NCBI GenBank assembly: GCA_900543915.1
Contig: UQTB01000007.1
Location: 5,859 to 69,858, forward strand
DNA from: an uncultured Eubacteriales bacterium
Lineage (GTDB): Bacteria; Bacillota; Clostridia; Christensenellales; Borkfalkiaceae
DNA length: 64,000 nucleotides
Direction: 5' to 3'
Position 1 is the stretch's first letter. Every line of letters begins with the position of its first letter. The notes beneath the pieces were generated by a model. That model searched no databases. It was given only the letters and a program-made list of their open reading frames with translations, and was not told the origin of the DNA. Shown one piece after another: positions 17,071-24,050 of the stretch. The translations under genes and the position numbers were made by a program.

Positions 17071-17572
17071 ATGAAGGTGATCGTCGTCGATTCCTGCCTC
17101 GAATGGGCAGATATGTATCGCACAGAGGCGCAGGCGATCCGGGAGATCCTCGGAGAAAACTGCGTCGCCGTCCATCATATCGGCAGTACCGCCGTTCCTG
17201 GGCTGCAAGCAAAGCCCGTGATCGATATCATGCCGGTCGTGAAATCGCTGGCTGCCGTCGATGAGAGGCAGGCGGCATTCATGCGTTTGGGGTATGAATG
17301 TATGGGGGAATTCGGCATTCCCGGCCGGCGGTATTTCCGCAAGGGCGGAGAGAACCGGACGCATCAGATACACGTATTTGCGGAAGCGGACGGAAGAAAC
17401 GTCGCGCGGCATCTGGCGGTGCGCGACTACCTGCGCGCCCACCCGCAGCGCGCGCGGGAATACGGCGCGTTATCCGGAGGATATCGGGGCTTACTGCGAC
17501 GGGAAGGACGCTTTTGTCCGCGCGCTGGAGCGGGACGCTTTGATCTGGCAAAGGGGGAGGGAGAAACAATGA
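17071..17572 (+). pseudogene. grpB: GrpB/UPF0157-family nucleotidyltransferase-like gene, frameshifted
   Basis: The first 133 codons match GrpB proteins: HHIGSTAVPGLQAKPVIDI at residues 35-53 and ARHLAVRDYLRAHPQRAREYG at about 112-132. After about 17469 the frame is lost. The expected C-terminal part, ARYPEDIGAYCDGKDAFVRAL, continues in another frame and ends at TGA 17570-17572. Compared with the usual EYxxLKxxLAxRYPEDI connector, about seven codons plus two bases are missing, so a small deletion is the simplest cause. The frame-restored stop overlaps the next ATG (ATGA), showing that the intact gene was coupled to the transporter. A sequencing error is possible but would also have to explain the missing codons. 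Confidence 0.8.
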
Positions 17573-18537
17573 ACTTTTTTTCGGTCTTTACAAGCGTATT
17601 TACGCTCGTGATTCTGATCGTCCCGGGGTATTTGCTCGCGCGGTTTCGGATGATTCCGGAATCGCTGGCGAAGGGGCTTTCCACGCTGCTGCTCTATGTC
17701 TGCCAGCCGATGCTGACGTTTATGAGCTTTCAGAAGACGGCGTATTCTTCCGAGATCGCGGTCAACATGCTGATCGTCGCGGGCGTCGCGCTGGCGGCGC
17801 ACCTCGTCATGATTGCGGTCGTCTTTCTGATTTTCCGCAGAAAGACGGACGCGCGTTACCGCGTCGTGCAGTTTTCCGCAGTGTTCGGCAACTGCGGCTT
17901 CATGGGGCTGCCCTTTCTGCAGGCGCTCTTTCCGGATGCGCCCGAAACGCTCATTTACGGGGCGGTCATCGTGGCGGTGTTTAATTTTTTGAATTGGACG
18001 GTGGGCGTCGCTCTTCTGACGGGCGAAAAAAAGCACATGAAGATCACGCGGGCGCTTTTCAACCCGACTTCCGTCGCGCTTTTCATCAGCCTGCCCCTCT
18101 TTCTGCTGCTGAAACGCCCCCTTGCGGAGCTCTTTGAAGCGGGCACGTATGCGCAGGCGTTTACGGACAAACTGCTGTTTTCCTTCGATCTGCTCGGGAA
18201 TACGGTCACGCCGCTCGCAATGATCGTTCTGGGGATCCGCCTGTCGGAAATGAAGCTGAAAGAAATTTTTGCCAGCGCGCCCGTCTATCTCGCGGCGGCA
18301 TTCAAGCTCATACTGATGCCGCTTCTGGTGACCCTCATGCTTCTGCCGCTGTCGCTGGAGCCGCTGGTCGCCTCCGCGCTGTTTTTCGGCCTCTCCATGC
18401 CGACGGCAACGAGCGCCGTCCTGTTTTCGGAGCAGTTCGGGGGAGATTCTCATCTCGCCTCCGCCACGGTCCTGCTGACGACGATTCTTTCCGTGCTGAC
18501 AATCCCGTTGCTCTTTCTTCTGTTTCAGCTGATCTGA
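17569..18537 (+). CDS. AEC-family (auxin efflux carrier-like) transporter
   Basis: The 322-residue protein has about ten hydrophobic segments and typical AEC features such as ILIVPGYLLARFRMIP near the N-terminus, VFGNCGFMGLPFLQAL in the middle and a second half repeating the fold. AEC carriers in bacteria move malate, other organic anions or amino acid-like compounds; substrate is unknown here. I start at ATG 17569, which overlaps the frame-restored GrpB stop. An in-frame reading from the grpB start would give a 488-residue fusion, which I regard as an artefact of the grpB frameshift. In that case the transporter may be expressed at reduced level because the upstream coupling is lost. Confidence 0.87.
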   Translation: MNFFSVFTSVFTLVILIVPGYLLARFRMIPESLAKGLSTLLLYVCQPMLTFMSFQKTAYSSEIAVNMLIVAGVALAAHLVMIAVVFLIFRRKTDARYRVVQFSAVFGNCGFMGLPFLQALFPDAPETLIYGAVIVAVFNFLNWTVGVALLTGEKKHMKITRALFNPTSVALFISLPLFLLLKRPLAELFEAGTYAQAFTDKLLFSFDLLGNTVTPLAMIVLGIRLSEMKLKEIFASAPVYLAAAFKLILMPLLVTLMLLPLSLEPLVASALFFGLSMPTATSAVLFSEQFGGDSHLASATVLLTTILSVLTIPLLFLLFQLI

Positions 18538-18608
18538 AGGAAGAGATGTGCATAAACATAATGGGCATGCAAAAGTCGGTAGACCAAAAATTGAAAGGCC
18601 ACAGAAAA

Positions 18609-18626
18609 GATATATACGCATATATC
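18609..18626. repeat. Short AT-rich inverted repeat
   Basis: GATATAT (18609-18615) and ATATATC (18620-18626) form a perfect 7-bp inverted repeat with an ACGC spacer, in an AT-rich stretch between the transporter and the tRNA. It may be an operator or chance; no gene start is close. Confidence 0.35.
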
Positions 18627-18703
18627 AAGCGAATTTGAACAAAAAGAATCGTTAAAACTGTAAAAATATAAAGGTTGTCAACTTGCACAAAAGGCTTTTA
18701 CAA

Positions 18704-18777
18704 CCAGCTACCCCTAAAAGCAAAAATCGCCAGGAAAAACCTGACGATCAAATTGCACAAATGGCAGGGGTAGCTGG
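18704..18777. repeat. Inverted copy of the tRNA-Gln 3' end, with flanking direct repeats
   Basis: CCAGCTACCCCT (18704-18715) is the exact reverse complement of 18766-18777, which is the T-arm/acceptor 3' end of the tRNA. Next to each copy is TTGCACAAAnGGC (18683-18695 and 18753-18765), a direct repeat with one difference. Confidence 0.65.
18722..18746 (-). terminator. Terminator of tRNA-Gln
   Basis: On the minus strand CGTCAGG, a TTTTT loop and CCTGGCG form a 7-bp stem (one G-T pair) followed by ATTTTT. It lies 16-40 bases past the tRNA CCA end. Confidence 0.8.
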
Positions 18778-18835
18778 ATTCGAACCAACGATGACGGAGT
18801 CAGAGTCCGGAGCCTTACCGCTTGGCGATACCCCT
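18762..18835 (-). tRNA. tRNA-Gln, anticodon CUG
   Basis: Read on the minus strand the 74-base sequence folds as a tRNA. The acceptor is AGGGGTA/TACCCCT with discriminator G and an encoded CCA; the D-arm is GCC...GGC; the anticodon loop is CTCTGAC, giving anticodon CTG; and the T-arm is GTTGG-TTCGAAT-CCAGC. It decodes CAG as glutamine. The anticodon stem has a C27-U43 mismatch, while the other four pairs are sound. It has its own promoter and terminator. Confidence 0.95.
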
Positions 18836-18863
18836 TTCAGCGACGTTCGGAAACATCTGATAT

Positions 18864-18892
18864 AGTATAGCAGATAAATCATTTTTTTTCAA
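18864..18892 (-). promoter_or_regulatory. Promoter of tRNA-Gln
   Basis: On the minus strand TTGAAA (18892-18887) and TATACT (18869-18864) are 17 bases apart, with TG one base before the -10. The predicted start is about 20 bases before the tRNA. Confidence 0.8.
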
Positions 18893-18947
18893 GTATTTGA
18901 AGGCATTTTTTTTGAGATTTTTTATGATGCCGCATCGCAAACGCAAT

Positions 18948-18976
18948 TGACAAGGAAGAGCCGAAATGATATACTG
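18948..18976 (+). promoter_or_regulatory. Promoter of the alcohol dehydrogenase gene
   Basis: TTGACA (18948-18953) and TATACT (18971-18976) are 17 bases apart, with TGA before the -10. The leader holds a GC-rich stretch and a GGGGAGGA ribosome site. Confidence 0.85.
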
Positions 18977-19014
18977 AAAAAAACGGCGCCGCCGCGGCGC
19001 GGGGAGGACGGATC

Positions 19015-20082
19015 ATGCTCGCCTATACATATGCGGAGAAGGGAAAATTCAGATTGACGCAAAAAGAAAAACCCGTTCTGTTGCAGGAACGCGACGCGAT
19101 CGTAAAAGTGACGCTGGCGAGCATCTGCACGAGCGACCTCCATATCAGACACGGCAGCGTGCCGCGCGCCGTTCCCGGCGTGACGGTGGGGCACGAAATG
19201 GTGGGAATTGTGGAGTCTGTCGGCGCGCGGGTAAAAAACGTAAAGCCGGGAGACCGCGTGACCGTAAACGTGGAAACGTTCTGCAGTTCCTGTTATTTCT
19301 GCCGCCGCGGCTTCGTCAACAACTGCACGCATCCGGACGGCGGCTGGGCGCTGGGCTGCCGGATTGACGGCGGGCAGGCGGAATACGTGCGCGTTCCCTT
19401 TGCCGACACGGGATTAAACCGCATTCCCGATACGGTGACGGACGAACAGGCGCTGTTTGTCGGCGATATTCTGGCGACGGGCGATTGGGCGGCGAGGATT
19501 TCGGAGATCGGGAGGGAAGACACCGTTCTCATCATCGGCGCGGGGCCGACGGGGATCTGTACCATGCTGTGCGCGCGGCTGAAACGGCCGAAACAGATCG
19601 TCATGTGCGAGAAGGACGCGGAGCGGCGCGCATTCGTCCGGCGGCATTACCCCGAAGTTGCGGTGATTTCTCCGGAAGAAGCGCGGGCGTTTCTTCTTCA
19701 AAACAGCTTACACGGCGGCGCGGACGTCGTGATCGAGGCCGCCGGGGCAAGGGATACCTTCCGCCTTGCGTGGGAATGCGCGCGGCCGAATGCGATCGTG
19801 ACGATCGTGGCGCTCTACAGCGAAGCGCAGGAACTGCCGCTTCCGGAGATGTACGGCAAAAATCTCACGTTCAAGACGGGCGGCGTGGACGGCTGCAACT
19901 GCGAGGAAATTTTAAAGCGGATCGAGGCGGGAGAGCTGGATACTATGCCGCTCATTACGCACGTGTTCCCCCTCAGGGAGATCGATCGAGCGTATGAAGT
20001 CTTTGAGGAAAAGCGCGGCGGCGTCATGAAAATTGCGATTCGCACGGAAGATGACAAAGGAGGAAAGATTCTTGGAATTTGA
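19015..20082 (+). CDS. Zinc-dependent medium-chain alcohol dehydrogenase
   Basis: The 355-residue protein is an MDR-family oxidoreductase. Catalytic zinc ligands are Cys38 and His60-Glu61 (GHE), the structural zinc site is Cys90, Cys93, Cys96 and Cys104, and the NAD(P)-binding motif GAGPTG lies near residue 176. It probably oxidises or reduces a short alcohol or polyol with NAD(P). The exact substrate is not clear; threonine or sorbitol dehydrogenase-like relatives share the layout. The stop overlaps the start region of the acetyltransferase gene, so the two are likely coexpressed. Confidence 0.9.
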   Translation: MLAYTYAEKGKFRLTQKEKPVLLQERDAIVKVTLASICTSDLHIRHGSVPRAVPGVTVGHEMVGIVESVGARVKNVKPGDRVTVNVETFCSSCYFCRRGFVNNCTHPDGGWALGCRIDGGQAEYVRVPFADTGLNRIPDTVTDEQALFVGDILATGDWAARISEIGREDTVLIIGAGPTGICTMLCARLKRPKQIVMCEKDAERRAFVRRHYPEVAVISPEEARAFLLQNSLHGGADVVIEAAGARDTFRLAWECARPNAIVTIVALYSEAQELPLPEMYGKNLTFKTGGVDGCNCEEILKRIEAGELDTMPLITHVFPLREIDRAYEVFEEKRGGVMKIAIRTEDDKGGKILGI

Positions 20083-20635
20083 AGTGAAGTTTGAGAAGGA
20101 CGCCGAACTGTATTTTCAGTTTTCGGACGGAGAGATGGAAGCGGTCGACGCCGCGGCGGAAGAAGCCGTACCCGTACTCGGGCAAATTACGGCGGATGGA
20201 GAAGAGATCGGTCAGATCATATTGTATGAATTATACAATGACGAACTTTTTTATCAGAAGTGCGACGAATTGTCCGGCGACTGCGAGACGGTCGCGGAGG
20301 CGATTTGCGGAAAAAACGGGCGCGTACTGGCGAAGCATCTAGGAGATCTGCGCGGGTGCGTCAGCATTTATATTCTGGATCGCATCGAAATCGCCCCTGC
20401 CTTCCGCAATCGCGGGATCGGCTCTGCCGTCATGAGACATCTGCGGCAGATGCTGTACAGCCAGTTCGGTTACGATGCGGCGATTTTTCTCTGCGCAAGC
20501 GCGTTTGAAGAGGCGCGTCAATACGGTTTCGGCTCCGCAGAATATGCTGAGCGCTGTGAAAAGCTGATCTCGTTTTACCGCAGTGTCGGATTTGAGGTCG
20601 TACAGGGCAGCGTGATGCGCTGTCTGGAGGAATGA
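20072..20635 (+). CDS. GNAT-family N-acetyltransferase
   Basis: The protein has the acetyl-CoA-binding motif A, RIEIAPAFRNRGIGSAVMRHL, and a second half ending in LISFYRSVGFEVV, typical of GNAT enzymes. I start at TTG 20072 because AAAGGAGG ends 8 bases upstream, giving 187 residues; ATG 20051 is an alternative adding seven residues but lacking a ribosome site. It overlaps the dehydrogenase stop by 11 bases. The substrate, small molecule or protein, is unknown. Confidence 0.8.
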   Translation: MEFEVKFEKDAELYFQFSDGEMEAVDAAAEEAVPVLGQITADGEEIGQIILYELYNDELFYQKCDELSGDCETVAEAICGKNGRVLAKHLGDLRGCVSIYILDRIEIAPAFRNRGIGSAVMRHLRQMLYSQFGYDAAIFLCASAFEEARQYGFGSAEYAERCEKLISFYRSVGFEVVQGSVMRCLEE

Positions 20636-20769
20636 CCTCAAAAATCGAAAGAACGAGGCAAACGCAGAGCATTTTCACATTTTGGGCATATTCTGTCCGC
20701 GGGCGCTTTTCCCTTCATGGTCGAGCGGTGCCCGCGCAAAGATTGCCGGGCGTATAAAAGGAGTTTACA

Positions 20770-21558
20770 ATGGATCCGGTTTGGATGACCGTTATCGGTT
20801 TTTTATTGATTTTTGCCGCCACGACGCTGGGCGCATCTTTGGTATTTTTCTTTCGGAAAGAGATATCGGAGAAAGTAAATACGCTTTTTTTGGGATTCGC
20901 CGCCGGCATCATGATTGCAGCTTCCATCTGGTCGCTGCTCATCCCCTCCATTGAGGGCGCTGCCGATTGGGGAACGTGGAGCTTTGTTCCCGCTGTCGTG
21001 GGATTTCTCGCGGGAGGTCTCTTTCTCGTCCTGTTGGACAAAGTCGTTCCGCATTTTCACAGCGGGACCAACGAGGAAGAGGGGCCGCGTACTTCCCTCA
21101 ACAAGGCCGTAAAGATGTTTCTCGCGGTCACCATACACAATATCCCGGAGGGGCTGGCGGTGGGATTTGCCTTCGGCGCGGCCGCCGTCGCCGGCACGGA
21201 TGCGGCCTTTCTGACGGCGTTCGGGCTGGCGCTCGGGATTGCCATTCAGAATTTTCCGGAAGGCGCCGCGGTGGCGCTGCCGCTCAAACAGGTGACGGGA
21301 AGCCGCGGCAAAGCATTTCTGTACGGAATGGGGAGCGGCGTCGTGGAGCCGATCGCGGCGGTCGCCGGATATTTCCTCGCGGCGTATCTGACGGCTGCGC
21401 AGCCGTGGTTGCTGTCGTTCGCCGCGGGCGCGATGATCTTCGTCGTGGCGGAGGATCTCATTCCGGATGCAAAATTGGGGTCTCATCCTCATCTGGGAAC
21501 CTGGGGCGTGATGATCGGGTTTGTGATCATGATGACGCTGGACGTCGCTTTGGGATAG
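20770..21558 (+). CDS. ZIP-family divalent metal transporter
   Basis: The 262-residue protein has eight likely membrane segments. It carries the two ZIP metal motifs, HNIPEG (His123-Gly128) and QNFPEG (160-165), plus a histidine-bearing loop (HFHSG, 95-99) between segments 3 and 4. It belongs to the GufA/ZupT branch and imports zinc and possibly iron or manganese. AAAGGAG precedes the ATG. It stands alone between a 134-base gap and a strong terminator. Confidence 0.93.
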   Translation: MDPVWMTVIGFLLIFAATTLGASLVFFFRKEISEKVNTLFLGFAAGIMIAASIWSLLIPSIEGAADWGTWSFVPAVVGFLAGGLFLVLLDKVVPHFHSGTNEEEGPRTSLNKAVKMFLAVTIHNIPEGLAVGFAFGAAAVAGTDAAFLTAFGLALGIAIQNFPEGAAVALPLKQVTGSRGKAFLYGMGSGVVEPIAAVAGYFLAAYLTAAQPWLLSFAAGAMIFVVAEDLIPDAKLGSHPHLGTWGVMIGFVIMMTLDVALG

Positions 21559-21576
21559 ACGGAATAGCGGCAGAGG

Positions 21577-21608
21577 CGCCGGCTCTTTTCTAAGAGCCGG
21601 CGTTTTTT
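21577..21608 (+). terminator. Terminator of the ZIP transporter gene
   Basis: CGCCGGCTCTT (21577-21587) and AAGAGCCGGCG (21592-21602) form a perfect 11-bp stem with a TTCT loop, followed by TTTTTT. Confidence 0.95.
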
Positions 21609-21666
21609 AACGCTTTGAGCATGAATAAACCCCCAGTTATACTGGGGGAAAAACACTTCAGTAAAT

Positions 21667-21734
21667 AAAAACCTCGTGATACAATAGTGAAGGTTTGGCG
21701 ACCGCATTACTATAAAAAGTATCAGGAGGTTTTT
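21667..21734 (+). promoter_or_regulatory. IS200 ribosome-site sequestering hairpin
   Basis: AAAAACCTCGTGATAC (21667-21682) pairs with GTATCAGGAGGTTTTT (21719-21734), 15 of 16 positions. The right arm contains the AGGAGG of tnpA, so folding would hide the ribosome site. Confidence 0.78.
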
Positions 21735-21738
21735 AACA

Positions 21739-22130
21739 ATGAAAAATGAAATAAAGCATACGGCACACTCAACATATAGATGTGAATATCATATAGTCTT
21801 TGCGCCGAAATATATGGGAAACTAAAAGCGGATATAGGCGAGATAATAAGAAAACTCTGCAACGAAAAGAAAGCGGAAATATTAGAAGCAGAGGCGTGTC
21901 CAAACCATATCCATATATTAGTTAGCGTGCCACCGTAATTAAGTATAGCACAGTTCATGGGATATCTCAAGGGAAAAAGTACCCTAATGATATTCGATAG
22001 GCACGCTAACTTAAAATATAAATACGGAAGCAGAAGTTTTTGGTGTAGGGGATATTATGTTGATACTGTCACTTATTTTTATGGACAGTTTTTGTTGAAC
22101 CTTCTGCAAAAAATTTATAGGAAAAATTAT
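21739..22130 (+). pseudogene. tnpA: IS200-type Y1 transposase TnpA remnant
   Basis: Pieces of TnpA appear in order. First is MKNEIKHTAHSTYRCEYHIV with FAPKY, then after a frameshift and deletion of a few codons GKLKADIGEIIRKLC, then PNHIHILVSVPP with the intact HUH metal site. An in-frame TAA at 21936 replaces a lysine codon. Reading continues as QFMGYLKGKSTLMIFDRHAN and FWCRGYYVDTV. After that the region that should contain the nucleophilic tyrosine has no match. The enzyme must be inactive. The start has AGGAGG upstream. Confidence 0.85.
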
Positions 22131-22319
22131 TTAATTTGGAAAATAATGATATAAAAAATGCGGAAGCAACGCGTAGAAAAGGCAAAATCGCTCAGCAGGC
22201 AGTGGAAAATGTTTGCGTCCCCAAGCAGCTTGGATGGTAAAATTAAAATCTATTCTTGCCAAAACGTTTGATTTGTGTTAAACTGTTATTTACAGAAAGC
22301 AGTAAGGAAACACGAACAA

Positions 22320-22740
22320 ATGAAACACTTCAGAAAACGGTTGGACGGATGAAAACGGCGAAGAGATAACGTTTCCGTGCAAAATAAATTCAAATCGTTC
22401 CTTTACGGCGGTCTTTGCTCCGCACGAATACGCGCTGGATTATTGGCTGAACGGTGGGTATTTTTACAGTCTCCTGAAAGCATCTTTACGGTGGAGAGCG
22501 GACCGATAGAGATTCCGACGCCTGAAAAATAGGGTGCGGTATTTGAGGGGTGTGTTTGTCGGCAGTATCATTCGCCCGATACGGTTGAAACGATATATGA
22601 ATGCGCATTCGGTCACTTAAACGGCAGTATTGAAAAAATGTATGTTCCCGCTTCGTTAAAATTATCGGTTACAGCGGAGTGGCGTGCATATTTGCGAAAG
22701 AGATACAATGGATTGAAGAGCTTACAGGTGGTACGTGGAA
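22320..22740 (+). pseudogene. Remnant of an InlB B-repeat / BspA-type surface protein gene
   Basis: Conceptual translation in shifting frames gives fragments of a surface protein. ENGWTDENGEEITFPC is followed by HEYALDYWLNGG. After a frameshift, SPESIFTVESGPIEIPTPEK is followed by a stop and then GAVFEG, which matches an InlB B-repeat (Listeria-Bacteroides repeat). Then TIYECAFGHLNGSIEKMYVP and ASLK resemble a BspA-type leucine-rich unit. There are at least two frameshifts and one stop. Related intact domains occur in this window at 39816-42560 and 58790-61111. Confidence 0.6.
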
Positions 22741-22758
22741 ACATATAGGAGGTAATTT

Positions 22759-23289
22759 ATGGAAACTATTTCGGTAAAAGATTTACGGTTTGCATTAAGG
22801 GCGATTGACGAAATATACGGACTTACGGACAAAGATATTCAAATTACAGGTAACAAAAATTCCTTTCGTTTAACCTTTTTCTTTATGCAACGGAAAATTA
22901 CAGTTGATAAAAGAGAAGACAGGGATTACACCGTTTACCTGGAAATTTACGTCACAGAAAAACCGCATATTCCATCTGTCGAAGTCGAACCTACCGCTTT
23001 TTGGGAGTTGTATGCTTATTACGATAATGCTCAAACAAGTGCGTTTTACAACAACGACAATTTGTATAAGTACTTGAAATATTTGAGACATTATATAGAA
23101 GAGAACAAAATTTTTTCTGAAGAATTCGATATTCCGAATGAAAGAAGATATTTCTATATCGACGGAGTAAAAAAGGAACTTCCGTATGCTATAAGAATGG
23201 ATACGCGTTTTGAATATTCTCAGATGTTTGGCAAAGATAAAATCGAGCAAATGATGCGTAACATACCCATTGGATGCGCTCCCATGTAA
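22759..23289 (+). CDS. AT-rich orphan hypothetical protein, 176 aa
   Basis: I do not recognise this protein. It has a strong AGGAGG ribosome site 7 bases before the ATG and an open frame of 176 codons, so it is probably expressed. It has no signal peptide or membrane segment. It is rich in Tyr, Phe, Asp and Glu, with the stretch YDNAQTSAFYNNDNLYKYLK near the middle. Codon use is much more AT-rich than in neighbouring housekeeping genes, so it was probably acquired with the surrounding island. It sits directly after the decayed surface-protein gene. Confidence 0.6.
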   Translation: METISVKDLRFALRAIDEIYGLTDKDIQITGNKNSFRLTFFFMQRKITVDKREDRDYTVYLEIYVTEKPHIPSVEVEPTAFWELYAYYDNAQTSAFYNNDNLYKYLKYLRHYIEENKIFSEEFDIPNERRYFYIDGVKKELPYAIRMDTRFEYSQMFGKDKIEQMMRNIPIGCAPM

Positions 23290-23300
23290 ATTTTGAGCCG

Positions 23301-23597
23301 TTAGGACAGTACAAATATGAAATGAGCGGCTGTTTTCCGCCGCTCATTCCGCCACAGTGTAGGTGATTCAAGCTGCTCGTGCATTTTTTTACAATCTTGT
23401 TTTTTGCTACTTTTTTGCCATGAAATTACTCTACTTGCCTTGAAAATATTGTTTTTGCTTGGCGGTTTGGGGTTACCCTCGGCGTCGGGATGGAGCGAAA
23501 GGAATTTTTGAAATCTCGCCTTAATCCATTCTTTCCCGTGTGGAAATAAAATTTTATCTCTGTACTCGGCAACCGTCATTCTTTTGGCGGCTGCCAC
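23301..23597 (-). CDS. Possible small hypothetical protein, 98 aa
   Basis: An open frame on the minus strand starts at GTG 23597. The N-terminal half, MAAAKRMTVAEYRDKILFP with HGKEWIKARF, has a protein-like composition. The C-terminal half is less convincing. No clear ribosome site is present and I do not recognise the family. It could be a fragment of a mobile-element gene. Confidence 0.25.
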   Translation of the reverse strand: MAAAKRMTVAEYRDKILFPHGKEWIKARFQKFLSLHPDAEGNPKPPSKNNIFKASRVISWQKSSKKQDCKKMHEQLESPTLWRNERRKTAAHFIFVLS

Positions 23598-23647
23598 TTA
23601 TGCCGCCGCGCCATGCCTTCTTTCATACACCCACATAAATGAATTGA

Positions 23648-23684
23648 AAGCCGAGCAAAGATTTGTCCTTGCTCGGCTTTTTTA
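23648..23684 (+). terminator. Terminator in the accessory island
   Basis: AAGCCGAGCAA (23648-23658) and TTGCTCGGCTT (23669-23679) form a perfect 11-bp stem with a 10-base loop, followed by a run of T. Confidence 0.85.
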
Positions 23685-23700
23685 TGTCAACAGACGGCAG

Positions 23701-23720
23701 CACGCATGCGCATGCGTGTG
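23701..23720. repeat. Perfect palindrome of alternating purine and pyrimidine
   Basis: CACGCATGCGCATGCGTG at 23701-23718 is a perfect 18-base palindrome, and the strict pyrimidine-purine alternation continues through 23720. Such sequence can adopt Z-DNA or cruciform structures. Confidence 0.75.
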
Positions 23721-24050
23721 AAAAGGCGGCCTGAAAAAGCGCAAAACAGAGAAAAACGGGGCAGGCGCATCCGCCGCATAAAAGCGCCCCGCCTTTGAAT
23801 CGCTTTTCCTGAAAGGCCGTTTTTCCCTGTTTCAATGAGATCGTAACATCATATCCGAAATTTTCCGAAAAAGAAATAAGAAAGGAAAAATATCTTCAAA
23901 AATGGGGTGTAATTTGGCTTTCTGCGGCAATTTTCCAAAAATTACCGATAAAAAAGAAACGATTTTACAATTATTTTGTACTTTTATACTATCATTCGTC
24001 CGGGTTCCGCGTTATACTATAGCTGATTCAGATGATAACAGGAGGTTAAA

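Larger units (their letters stand above)
21629..22240 (+). mobile_element. Decayed IS200/IS605-type insertion sequence
   Basis: The element begins with a hairpin, CCCCCAGT TAT ACTGGGGG at 21630-21648, like the left-end/terminator hairpin of IS200-type elements. A transposase remnant starts at 21739. Its ribosome site is covered by an inverted repeat (21667-21682 with 21719-21734), the known IS200 device that silences TnpA translation. The right end is not clear and the boundary here is approximate. AAACACTTCAG occurs at 21651-21661 and again at 22323-22333, outside the right end. Composition is clearly AT-rich compared with the flanks. Confidence 0.75.
23598..24050. other. Intergenic region with terminator, Z-DNA-like palindrome and leader
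   Basis: No convincing gene was found in this 450-base stretch. It contains a terminator (23648-23684), a palindrome of alternating purines and pyrimidines (23701-23720), and an AT-rich leader before the repeat lipoprotein. A TATACT about 35 bases before the AGGAGG of that gene could be its -10; no good -35 was seen. Confidence 0.6.

Noticed and set aside
17071..18537. A 488-residue GrpB-AEC transporter fusion
   Set aside because: The join arises because grpB is frameshifted. The transporter has its own ATG, and the true GrpB C-terminus lies in another frame and ends at that ATG.
18683..18865. Small plus-strand ORF with the text GFEPTMTESESGALPLGDTP
   Set aside because: It is the antisense of tRNA-Gln; ORFs of this type are a well-known annotation artefact.
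23623..23835. A 70-codon Cys-rich minus-strand ORF
   Set aside because: It overlaps the terminator and the palindrome, has no ribosome site, and its composition is not convincing.
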